NCBI GenBank assembly: GCA_003225315.1
Contig: QHZD01000019.1
Location: 1 to 64,000 of the forward strand
Length of the DNA stretch: 64,000 bases
Source of the DNA: Acidobacteriota bacterium
Lineage (GTDB): Bacteria; Acidobacteriota; Terriglobia; Acidiferrales; UBA7541
Direction: 5' to 3'
A model generated the notes under the pieces. The model saw only the letters and a list, made by a program, of their open reading frames with translations, was not told the origin of the DNA and searched no databases. Within the stretch, counting starts at the first letter, position 1. Every line of letters starts with the position of its first letter. Both the position numbers and the translations under genes were made by a program. Shown one piece after another: positions 18,467 to 26,450 of this stretch.

Positions 18467-19969
18467 ATGCCGGATGTAATGAAGACATTGCTGTTGAATC
18501 CGCCGAGTTTTGAAAATTTTGACGGCGGCGCGAGCTCTCGGTGGCCTGCCACACGCGAGATTGAATCCTATTGGTACCCAGTTTGGTTGACGTACCCCGC
18601 AGGCATGATTCCGGGAAGCAGGCTGCTGGACGCATCTCCCCACAAAGTAAACTGGCGGCAGACCATCGAGATCTGCAAAGACTACGAATTTCTTGTTCTG
18701 TTCACCTCCACGGTTGGCCTGGAGAGCGACGTCAAGCTCATCCGGAAAATCAAGGAAGCCAACCCGAGCATGAAGATTGCTTTCGTCGGGCCGCACGGAC
18801 ACATCAAGCCCGAGGAGACGCTGAACGCTAGCGAGGACATCGATTTCGTAACGCGCGGAGAGTTCGATCACTCGGTGGTGGATTACGCGCACGGGAAGCC
18901 GCTCAGCGAAATTTCGGGCGTCAGCTATCGCAAAGACGGCAAGATCGTTCACAACGCCGAACGTCCGCAACTGCACACGGAAGAGCTGGACGCGCTGCCG
19001 TTTGCCACAGACATTTACAAGCGCGATTTGGAAATCGAACGCTATAACGTACCGTTCCTGCTGCACCCTTATGTGTCGTTCTACACGACGCGCGGATGCC
19101 CGGCGCTATGTACGTTTTGCATGTGGCCGCAGACGATTTCTGGGCACGCCTGGCGGACGCGGTCGACGGAGAACGTGGCGCGGGAAGTGAAACAAGCGCT
19201 CGGATATTTTCCGCGGATGAAAGAGATTTTCTTCGACGACGACACCTTCAACATCCGCAAGGACCGCGTGCTGGATCTTTGCGCGAAGTTCAAACCGCTG
19301 AAGTTCCAGTGGTCATCGACGGCGCGCGTGCACAGCGACTACGAAACAGTAAAGGCGATGGCGGATGGCGGAGCGAGGCTCTTTATCGTGGGCTTTGAGT
19401 CCGGCGATGCGCAAATCCTGAAGAACATCAAGAAGGGCGCAACCGTCGAGATGGGGCGCGCCTTCATGAAAAACTGCCGCAAAGTAGGGATCAAGGTGCA
19501 TGGCGACTTTATCATCGGCTTGCCGGGCGAGACGAAAGATACGATTCAAAAGACCATTGATTTCGCCAAGGAATTGGATTGCGAGACGATCCAGGTTTCG
19601 CTGGCTCACGCCATGCCGGGGACGGAACTGCACGACACCATGGCGCAGCAGGGCTTTCTAAAAGTCGAAGCACTTGCCGATTCCGGCGGTCACCAGTTGC
19701 CGCACATCGAGTATCCGCACTTATCGAAGGCAGAGATGATGGCGGGCGTGAACCAGTTCTACGATGAGTACTATTTCCGGCCGAAAGTGGTTTGGCGCAT
19801 CGTGAAGGAAGCCCTGTGGGACAGCCACGAGCGGAAACGCCTGTACCACGAGGCGACGGAATTCCTGAAGCTGCGCGCGGAACGGCTGAAGTGGGTGCGC
19901 AAGGGCGGCGACTACGACAAGCCCATGGTTTCCGTGCCAGGGGCGTCTTCAGCTTCCGGGAACGATTAA
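18467..19969 (+). CDS. hpnJ: Hopanoid biosynthesis radical SAM protein HpnJ
   Basis: 500 residues, preceded by GAGGGTGAAG. The start KTLLLNPPSFENFDGGASSR is highly characteristic of HpnJ. A B12-binding-like N-terminal domain is followed by the radical SAM cluster motif CPALCTFC (CxxxCxxC) near residue 209 and the core motifs FFDDDTFNI and GFESGD. HpnJ is required for the cyclitol ether head group of bacteriohopanepolyols, contracting the sugar ring after HpnI adds N-acetylglucosamine. Two HpnI-type transferases lie 1-4 kb downstream, which supports the call. Confidence 0.87.
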   Translation: MPDVMKTLLLNPPSFENFDGGASSRWPATREIESYWYPVWLTYPAGMIPGSRLLDASPHKVNWRQTIEICKDYEFLVLFTSTVGLESDVKLIRKIKEANPSMKIAFVGPHGHIKPEETLNASEDIDFVTRGEFDHSVVDYAHGKPLSEISGVSYRKDGKIVHNAERPQLHTEELDALPFATDIYKRDLEIERYNVPFLLHPYVSFYTTRGCPALCTFCMWPQTISGHAWRTRSTENVAREVKQALGYFPRMKEIFFDDDTFNIRKDRVLDLCAKFKPLKFQWSSTARVHSDYETVKAMADGGARLFIVGFESGDAQILKNIKKGATVEMGRAFMKNCRKVGIKVHGDFIIGLPGETKDTIQKTIDFAKELDCETIQVSLAHAMPGTELHDTMAQQGFLKVEALADSGGHQLPHIEYPHLSKAEMMAGVNQFYDEYYFRPKVVWRIVKEALWDSHERKRLYHEATEFLKLRAERLKWVRKGGDYDKPMVSVPGASSASGND

Positions 19970-19977
19970 CACACAAA

Positions 19978-20406
19978 ATGGGAAGTGAAAGAAGACTGCG
20001 GATCAAGACGCTGGTCATGGTCTTGGCAATGGTCGTGTGCGCCAATGCCGGAGACTTAATGCTGAAGCGCGGGATGTCGCAGATCGGCGCTGTCCAACTG
20101 ACGGTTTCGGGTCTTGCGCAAGCGTTCCGGCTGACGGTGACGAACGGAACGATCTGGGTAGGAATTCTGTTTCTGACCGGCTTCATGCTGAGTTACATGA
20201 CGGTGTTGAGTTGGGCGGACTACAGTTACGTGATGCCGGCGGGCGCGTTTGGATATGCGTTGCTCACTTTGCTGGCGGTTGTTTTTCTGCATGAGGCCGT
20301 TTCGCCGCGGCGCTGGGTTGGTGTTGTTCTAATTTGCGTGGGTGTCCTGCTGGTGGGGCAGACGAAACCGCGGACGACCGCAGTAGCCAGTGAGGCGGTG
20401 GCCTGA
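19978..20406 (+). CDS. Four-TM half transporter of the EamA/DMT superfamily, first of a pair
   Basis: 142 residues from the ATG at 19978, nine bases after hpnJ. Four hydrophobic segments and the terminal half-repeat pattern (LHEAVSPRRWVGVVLICVGV) fit a single EamA repeat, as in small multidrug resistance and ArnE/ArnF proteins. The stop overlaps the start of the next half transporter (TGATG), suggesting a heterodimer. Position after hpnJ suggests movement of a lipid or sugar-lipid across the membrane, which is inferred. Confidence 0.8.
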   Translation: MGSERRLRIKTLVMVLAMVVCANAGDLMLKRGMSQIGAVQLTVSGLAQAFRLTVTNGTIWVGILFLTGFMLSYMTVLSWADYSYVMPAGAFGYALLTLLAVVFLHEAVSPRRWVGVVLICVGVLLVGQTKPRTTAVASEAVA

Positions 20407-20774
20407 TGCGTGTCATTCTGGCACTTGCGGTCTTGATTCTTGGCAGCACCGGAGGCGAGATCGCGATCACGCACGGAATGAAGGCGACCGGTGAACCGAC
20501 CCGATTGCGCCCAATGGCGTTGCTTCAGTTCCTGGGTCGGGCAGTACGCAATGGTTGGTTCTGGGCGGGCGTACCGCTGATGGCTCTGTCATTTTATTCC
20601 TTGCTGGTTTTGCTTTCCTGGGAGCCTATCAGTTTTGTGATTCCTGCATCAGCGCTGAGCTATGTCGTCGGCACGCTGGGCGCCAAGTATATTCTGGGCG
20701 AGCAGGTGAGTGCGGCGCGTTGGGCGGGTGTCGTGCTGGTTTGCGCGGGAGTTGCCCTGGTCGCGGCGGGCTGA
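20406..20774 (+). CDS. Four-TM half transporter of the EamA/DMT superfamily, second of a pair
   Basis: 122 residues, overlapping the previous gene at TGATG. Four hydrophobic segments end in LGEQVSAARWAGVVLVCAGV, which mirrors the end of its partner. The paired arrangement is like ArnE/ArnF, which flip an aminoarabinose-undecaprenyl lipid. Here the partner genes are hopanoid head-group enzymes, so a hopanoid or glycolipid flippase is a reasonable hypothesis. Confidence 0.8.
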   Translation: MRVILALAVLILGSTGGEIAITHGMKATGEPTRLRPMALLQFLGRAVRNGWFWAGVPLMALSFYSLLVLLSWEPISFVIPASALSYVVGTLGAKYILGEQVSAARWAGVVLVCAGVALVAAG

Positions 20775-20976
20775 CGACAAGCTTTGAAAAAATATTGAAC
20801 AACGGTGGGCGACTAGTGATAGCGTGTAGGCAATGGTTTGGTGCCCCCGCGAGATTCCAGGTTTCGGTTTGCGGCAACGTATCAAAAAAGTGTGGCATCT
20901 GAGCCGAAAAGACAACTTGAATAGTAAGATTCATGCGTGACGAAGGGAATTCCCCGCTTTTGGTTTTCGTCTCGCA

Positions 20977-22233
20977 ATGGGGATTCAGGGCGACGGAATG
21001 TTGTTACATACTGTCTATCGGATCGCGCTCGTCTTGGCGGCCGCGCCTCTGGCTTATTACCTTCTGTCGCTGTACTGCGTTGTTGATTATTTCCATGAAT
21101 TGCGGAAATCGCCTCCCTTGAATTCCGAGTACTTGCCTCCCGTGAGTATCCTCAAGCCCGTGCGCGGCGTGGACCGCGAAGCTTACGAGAATTTTGCAAG
21201 TTATTGCCGGCTCGACTACCCGGAATACGAAATCATCTTTGCAGTGGGGGATCCAGATGACCCCGCCGTACCGGTGATCGAAAGATTGCAGGCCAATTTC
21301 CCCGCGTGTTCCATCCGCTTAATCAAGGGTGCAGAGCGAATTGGCACGAATAGCAAAGTGAATAGCCTGTGCCGACTGGTGCAAGAAGCGAAATACGACC
21401 TGATGGTGATGAGCGACAGCGATGTGCGCGTGGGTGCCGATTACCTTAAAGTGGTTGCGCCACCGTTTGCAGATCCACAGGTGGGCGTGGTTACCGGTTT
21501 TTACCGGTGCATCACGGCGGGCGGTGTGGCGGCAGACTTGGACGCCCTTGGAATGTACCTGGACTCCGCTCCCGGGGCGCTTGTGGCGCGAAGGCTGGAA
21601 GGGAAGATGCAATTCGCCTTTGGGTGGACGATGGCGACGACCAAGAAACAGCTGTCGGAGATCGGCGGCTGGGAAGCGATGGCAAATTATCACTCTGACG
21701 ATTTTGAGCTGGGAAATCGAATCGCGCGCCGCGGCTATCGCGTGGAATTGATGCGCAAGCCGGTGTGGATGGTATTTCCGCAAGAGACGATCGCACAGTT
21801 CTTTCGGCATGAACTCCGATGGTCCATCGGGCTGAAAAACGTGCGCCCCACCGGATACCAGTGGCTGGTATTGACGCACGGATTGCCGTGGGCTTTGTTG
21901 GCAGCAGGATGCGCGGCGCGAGCTGGATGGGAGGGAATTGCGTCGGCGTATCTGGTCGCATACCTGGGGCTGCGCCTCGGGCTGGCTTGGACGACGGGCA
22001 GCTGGGGCCTGGCCGATGCCGGAGCATGGAAGAAACTGTGGCTCGTCCCGGTGCGCGATGCAATCAATTTTGCCGCATGGGTGGGCGGATTCTTTTCAGA
22101 ACGTATCCTATGGCGGGGAATTGCTTACCGCGTGAAGAATGGGCAACTCTTCCCAATGACGGGTGCGAGCCTCGCGAACGATGGCGCTGCGCAAGGATTG
22201 AGCGCCGTTACAAATTCTGAGAATATTACTTAA
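20977..22233 (+). CDS. hpnI: HpnI-type glycosyltransferase (GT2/GT21, ceramide glucosyltransferase-like)
   Basis: 418 residues; an ATG at 20998 is an alternative start. An N-terminal membrane helix is followed by the start motif PPVSILKPVRGVDREAYENF, the metal motif MSDSDVRVG, the DDFELGNRIA acceptor motif, a QxxRW-like HELRWSIG, and two or three C-terminal membrane segments. These match the ceramide-glucosyltransferase-like family that includes HpnI, which adds N-acetylglucosamine to bacteriohopanetetrol. The linkage to hpnJ makes HpnI the best call, but one of the two paralogues may have another substrate. Confidence 0.8.
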   Translation: MGIQGDGMLLHTVYRIALVLAAAPLAYYLLSLYCVVDYFHELRKSPPLNSEYLPPVSILKPVRGVDREAYENFASYCRLDYPEYEIIFAVGDPDDPAVPVIERLQANFPACSIRLIKGAERIGTNSKVNSLCRLVQEAKYDLMVMSDSDVRVGADYLKVVAPPFADPQVGVVTGFYRCITAGGVAADLDALGMYLDSAPGALVARRLEGKMQFAFGWTMATTKKQLSEIGGWEAMANYHSDDFELGNRIARRGYRVELMRKPVWMVFPQETIAQFFRHELRWSIGLKNVRPTGYQWLVLTHGLPWALLAAGCAARAGWEGIASAYLVAYLGLRLGLAWTTGSWGLADAGAWKKLWLVPVRDAINFAAWVGGFFSERILWRGIAYRVKNGQLFPMTGASLANDGAAQGLSAVTNSENIT

Positions 22234-22326
22234 GACTGCGTATTAGCGGGCTTGTGGAAGAAGCGATTCATTCGACAGCAGTTCTGAAGTTCGCTATAGC
22301 CAGATCATGAGAACGAGCGGGCCAGC

Positions 22327-23529
22327 GTGACAGCGCACTATGCGATATGGCATGACGCGGTGTTCCTGGTGGCGGCTGTTCCGCTCATTTACTACGCACT
22401 TGCGACTCTAGCGGCGCTGCGTTTCTTCTGGCGCGAACGTGCACGAATTCTGGCAGATTACACTCCTCCCGTTAGCGTGCTCAAACCTGTGCGCGGGGTG
22501 GACTTCGGCTCCTACGAAAATTTCGCGAGCTTTTGCCGCCAGGAATACAGAGACTACGAGATTTTGTTTGCAGTCAACGACGACGGCGATGCCGCCGTGG
22601 CGGTGATCCGGCGAATCATCGCGGAGTTTCCCGAGCGGAGAATCCGCCTGTTTGTCGGCGCGGAGCATCTCGGTGCGAACCGAAAGGTAAACAAACTGGC
22701 GCGGCTGGCACGAGAAGCGCGAAACGAAGTGCTGGTGTTGACCGACGGCGATGTGCGCGTGGGGCCCAGGTTTTTGCGTGAAGTTGTAGCACCGCTTGCA
22801 AACCGCAAGACCGGCGCGGTGACCTGCTTCTACCGCGGAATCGCCGAGAAAAATCTTGGCGCGGAAATCGAAGCCGTCGGCGCGTCGAGCGATTTTTTCG
22901 CCGGAGTGCTGATGGCGGGCTGGACCGAAGGAATCACTTTCGCGCTGGGAGCCTCCATCGCGACGACCAAGGAATGGCTCGGGAAAATAGGCGGGTTTCA
23001 GGCCATAGCCTATGCACTTGCAGACGACTACGAGCTCGGCAACCACATCGCTAAAGCGGGCGGTGAGGTTGTCCTCTCTTGCGAGGCCGTCTGGACCATG
23101 TATCCCGCGCAGACAATTCGCGGCTTCTGGGACCATCAAGTTCGCTGGGCACGCACAGTGCGATTGTGCAGGCCGCTGTCTTACGCGGGACTGCTTTTTA
23201 CCCAGGGACTGCCTTGGGCGCTGCTTGCGGCGCTTGTCGCGCCTGTGAAGTGGATCGCGGGCGCTTATCTGCTCGCGTATTTGGTGCTGCGTTTTACGAT
23301 GGCGTGGACAATAGGAGTTTGGGGCGTTGGAGACGAAGTGCTACGCCGCAGATTTTGGCTGGTGCCGTTGCGGGATGCAATTCACTTCGTGATCTGGCTG
23401 GCGAGTTTCGGTTCGAATCGGATTCGCTGGGGCAACCTCGAGTATGTGATTCGGCAGGGACGGATGGTACCGGTTGGAGGCGTCGAAAGGCCGGTGGCAA
23501 AACCCGCGCAAGATGTTCCACGATCGTAG
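22327..23529 (+). CDS. Second HpnI-type glycosyltransferase
   Basis: 400 residues from a GTG. It is a paralogue of the upstream gene: PPVSVLKPVRGVDFGSYENF, the metal motif LTDGDVRVG (DGD in place of DSD), ADDYELGNHIA and DHQVRWARTV, with similar N- and C-terminal membrane helices. The changed DxD residue and lower similarity in the central acceptor region suggest a different acceptor or donor. It ends about 130 bases before the tRNA-Gln gene. Confidence 0.78.
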   Translation: MTAHYAIWHDAVFLVAAVPLIYYALATLAALRFFWRERARILADYTPPVSVLKPVRGVDFGSYENFASFCRQEYRDYEILFAVNDDGDAAVAVIRRIIAEFPERRIRLFVGAEHLGANRKVNKLARLAREARNEVLVLTDGDVRVGPRFLREVVAPLANRKTGAVTCFYRGIAEKNLGAEIEAVGASSDFFAGVLMAGWTEGITFALGASIATTKEWLGKIGGFQAIAYALADDYELGNHIAKAGGEVVLSCEAVWTMYPAQTIRGFWDHQVRWARTVRLCRPLSYAGLLFTQGLPWALLAALVAPVKWIAGAYLLAYLVLRFTMAWTIGVWGVGDEVLRRRFWLVPLRDAIHFVIWLASFGSNRIRWGNLEYVIRQGRMVPVGGVERPVAKPAQDVPRS

Positions 23530-23656
23530 ATTTGCAGTTCCGCAACGCGAGACGCGCGGTTGACGACCGTTGAAAACCCGATTAAATTAGTAAGTAGAAT
23601 CGTGTGTGCCCCGATCATCGGGAACGCGCTACGGTTCGTTTTTTTCCAGCGACGGG

Positions 23657-23730
23657 TGGGAGATCGTCCAACGGTAGGACTCCAGATTCTGGATCTGGCT
23701 ATCTAGGTTCGAATCCTAGTCTCCCAGCCA
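23657..23730 (+). tRNA. tRNA-Gln (anticodon CTG)
   Basis: A full cloverleaf can be drawn by eye: acceptor TGGGAGA with TCTCCCA, D-stem GTCC/GGAC, anticodon stem CCAGA/TCTGG with loop TTCTGGA giving anticodon CTG, and T-arm CTAGG-TTCGAAT-CCTAG. The discriminator G is followed by an encoded CCA. 74 bases with CCA. Confidence 0.95.
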
Positions 23731-24078
23731 ATCTTCTCTCCGTCTGGACCACCCAAGTTTCCTTCATCGTGAGATGGCCTTTCCGAATTGATGACACATC
23801 GGTGAAGAAGCCTCAAGCTGTCTTCTCATGTAGGACACTTGTAGGAATTGAGTGACAGCGTGATGAACCATTTTGCGACTCGTTGGCTACTCGCAAAGCC
23901 GCTTGCGCTGGCTGGCTTTGAGGCGTATTCTCGCTTGCGACAACCGACAAGCTCAGCCGGGTCGGCCCACCAAAGAGCATTAGAAGGCTTGACCGATTCA
24001 AGTTCGCAATCCTCTCGTGGCTTCAGTACGGCAATATGCGGCGAGTATCGAGCGGTTGTCCGGTAGGGTTCGAGAACT
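23731..24078. other. Intergenic region between tRNA-Gln and the sigma factor gene
   Basis: No gene or clear integrase remnant is seen. The tRNA 3' end is not visibly duplicated within the stretch read by eye, so there is no evidence of an integrated element here, although this is where the lasso-like locus begins. Confidence 0.4.
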
Positions 24079-24753
24079 GTGGCCACGAAAGATCTCTCCT
24101 TTGCGCGTTTGGCTCAGCCGCATCCCGCAGAGCCCGCCTTAGTCATTTCCAGCGCACCCGATGAAGAGCTGATCACGCTAATGAAGTCCGGGCGCGGGGA
24201 GGCTCTGAGCGCGCTCTTCGATCGCTACTTCCGCCTGGTACTATGCGTCGCTTTGAGAATCCTCAGAGACGCCGGAGAAGCCGAAGACCTCATGCAGGAT
24301 GTATTCCTCGAGATTTACAAGAGGGCGTGCCTGTTTGATGCCAGCAAAGGAAGCGCGAAAACGTGGATTCTGCAGTATGCGTATCACAGGAGCATGAACC
24401 GCCGCCAATACCTTATCGCGAGAAGGTTTTATAAGTCGGAAGAGATTTCGGCGCTGGAACTGGGAAGATGGGAACCGTCCTATTCCCCGAACGGCTGGGA
24501 TGGGCTGACATGCGAAGAGCGCAAACGGATGCTCAAAAAAGGGATGGAAAGTCTGGGGGACAAGCAAAAAAGGGTGCTGGAGTTGGCATACTCAGAAGGG
24601 CTCTTGATTAAGGAGATTGCGGAACGCATGGGCGAGCCGGTCCAACAAGTTCGAAGTTATTACTACCGGGGATTAAAGAAGCTCCGAGAAGTCTTGCATG
24701 AAACGAGCAAGGAAGACGGCCCCGGTGCCAAAGCCGCTGGAGCAGCAGATTGA
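24079..24753 (+). CDS. ECF-type RNA polymerase sigma factor
   Basis: 224 residues from a GTG. Region 2 is seen in ALFDRYFRLVLCVALRILRD followed by AGEAEDLMQDVFLEIYKRA and ILQYAYHRSMNRRQYL, and region 4 in LGDKQKRVLELAYSEGLLIK followed by EIAERMGEPVQQVRSYYYRG. The stop overlaps the start of the anti-sigma gene (TGATG), a normal sigma/anti-sigma arrangement. Since the next genes are a TonB receptor and a lasso-type isopeptidase, it may control their expression, as FecI-like factors do in proteobacterial lasso loci. Confidence 0.9.
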   Translation: MATKDLSFARLAQPHPAEPALVISSAPDEELITLMKSGRGEALSALFDRYFRLVLCVALRILRDAGEAEDLMQDVFLEIYKRACLFDASKGSAKTWILQYAYHRSMNRRQYLIARRFYKSEEISALELGRWEPSYSPNGWDGLTCEERKRMLKKGMESLGDKQKRVLELAYSEGLLIKEIAERMGEPVQQVRSYYYRGLKKLREVLHETSKEDGPGAKAAGAAD

Positions 24754-26042
24754 TGGAGCATGAACAATACGCGGAACTGATAGTCCTGGCCGCCGGGGGG
24801 CAGCTTTCAGGGGAAGAATACGACCATCTGAGGGCGCACGTTGAAGTTTGCGCTTGCTGCCGGCGCGAGCTTGCAGAATACCAAGACATGGTTTTCACGC
24901 AATTTCCTCTCACTGGCTTCGATCGGACTGGGGAAGCAGTCGGGGCCCAAGTCGCAGAGGCGGCTCACGATTATAAGAACAGGTTCATGGCGAGAGCTAA
25001 AGCGGAAGGGATCCCACTTAGCATTGTGGAGGAAGCCTCTAAGAAGACCTTCTGGGCCGCGCTCGGGGCGAAGCAGGCTTGGTCTCCTTTGTATGCGTGT
25101 GCGGCAGTCCTGGTGCTGAGTTTATTCAGCGGGTTCGTCGCTTACCGTTTGCATGCAGCCCGAACAAGGGAATTCGCGCAGTCTGGAGAAAAACAGGACT
25201 TGCAGGATCAAATTTCGGCTCTACGCATCCGGAATTCTGAGCTGGACGGACGAGTTTCAGAATTGTCGAAGATCAGCGGCCAGACCACTGAAGCAAAGGC
25301 CCAGTTGTCCGCGACTAGATCGCAATACACGGAACTGGAAGCGCGGTACGCGACGCTCGAAGCAGAAGTAAAAGGTGCAGCCTTGCGAGCTGAGGCTTTG
25401 CAGGCGGAAATTCAGGGAGCGGCGAGCAGGGAGCAAAACCTATCGGCCAAATTGGAAGATACCAAGCTGTCGCTCGCCAGCGTGAGCAGCGAACTCCAGA
25501 GCCTCCGCAAGGCGCGCACGGTTGAAGTTGCCAGTACGACCGATCAGGTCTCGCGAATGAAAGAGTTGGAAGCACAGCTCGGAGACGCCAATGATTCCCT
25601 GGATCGGGCCAAAAAACTATTGGCGGCGGACCACGATATTCGGGACCTGATGGGCGCAAGGACCCTCCATATTACCGATGTCTATGACGTCGATTCGCAC
25701 GGCAAGACGAAGAGCCCGTTTGGCCGCGTATTCTACACCGAGGGGAAGTCGCTGATCTTTTATGCTTTTGATTTGGGGAAGACCAAACGAGCTTCGTTCT
25801 CGGAACGGTCGTACCAGCTATGGGGCTATCAAGAAGCGTCTGGATTGTCCACGCAGAGCCTCGGGATGCTTTACCAAGACGACCAAAAGCAAAACCGGTG
25901 GGTACTCAAGTTTAACGATCCCGCAGTCCTTTCGGCCATTGACGCAGTTTTTGTTACGGCAGAGCCACCCGGCGGAAGCGAGAAACCCACAGGCGCCAAA
26001 TTGCTCTACGCCTATCTCAACACAAAGCCAAACCATCCCTAA
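24753..26042 (+). CDS. Membrane anti-sigma factor with zinc-finger and RskA-like C-terminal domain
   Basis: 429 residues from the ATG at 24753. The N-terminal anti-sigma zinc motif is seen as HLRAHVEVCACCRREL (HxxxCxxC). A single membrane span (YACAAVLVLSLFSGFVAYRL, about residue 120) leads to a long coiled coil (about residues 145-290), then an RskA-like periplasmic domain with ARTLHITDVYDVDSHG and GRVFYTEGKSLIFYAFDL. It probably holds the ECF factor inactive until an envelope signal arrives. The unusually long coiled coil could reach toward the outer membrane, perhaps the TonB receptor encoded next, which is inferred. Confidence 0.85.
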   Translation: MEHEQYAELIVLAAGGQLSGEEYDHLRAHVEVCACCRRELAEYQDMVFTQFPLTGFDRTGEAVGAQVAEAAHDYKNRFMARAKAEGIPLSIVEEASKKTFWAALGAKQAWSPLYACAAVLVLSLFSGFVAYRLHAARTREFAQSGEKQDLQDQISALRIRNSELDGRVSELSKISGQTTEAKAQLSATRSQYTELEARYATLEAEVKGAALRAEALQAEIQGAASREQNLSAKLEDTKLSLASVSSELQSLRKARTVEVASTTDQVSRMKELEAQLGDANDSLDRAKKLLAADHDIRDLMGARTLHITDVYDVDSHGKTKSPFGRVFYTEGKSLIFYAFDLGKTKRASFSERSYQLWGYQEASGLSTQSLGMLYQDDQKQNRWVLKFNDPAVLSAIDAVFVTAEPPGGSEKPTGAKLLYAYLNTKPNHP

Positions 26043-26450
26043 CTTGTTGGGTTGGCTTGGTTTGCGGTCAATTCGTTCGTGACATGCGCATCCGTGAGAG
26101 CCAATCGTTGCCAGAGTGACGGGTGCAGGAAAACTCCGACATTCCCGGGTTGAAATCTCCTACAAGAGAATCGGGAATTGGCGGGCAGATACTTTCTTGC
26201 ATTGCGTTCAGGATGCCCAAGGTGAGCGGAAGGCGATTGCGATTCCTCTAGCGCTGTACTCCAGAGATTTCCTCCAGACCCTGACCAAGCCCCTTTGGAC
26301 TCATCCAGCCATGTGATCGCTCACTCAGCGGGAGCAGTCTCGCACTCCGCGGTGCGAAAAAGAAAAGAGAATCGGCTGTCACAAAGTGCCGATGATGCAG
26401 GCAATTATAAATAGCAGGTTACGGGGTTATTCCAGGGGAGGACAGCATAC
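26043..26450. promoter_or_regulatory. Upstream region of the TonB receptor gene
   Basis: No credible gene is seen (a 66-codon frame at 26116 has no protein-like features). An AT-rich segment (GCAATTATAAATAGC) around 26400-26415 and the ribosome site GGGGAGG at about 26434-26440 precede the receptor ATG, so the promoter is likely in the last 100 bases. It may be a target of the adjacent ECF factor, which cannot be shown from sequence alone. Confidence 0.4.

Noticed and set aside
23657-24078. tRNA-Gln 3' end as an attachment site of an integrated island carrying the RiPP genes
   Set aside because: No integrase gene and no second copy of the tRNA 3' end was noticed within the window; position alone is not enough.
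26116-26316. 66-codon open frame upstream of the TonB receptor
   Set aside because: No ribosome site, no similarity to the precursor leader, and it occupies the likely promoter region.
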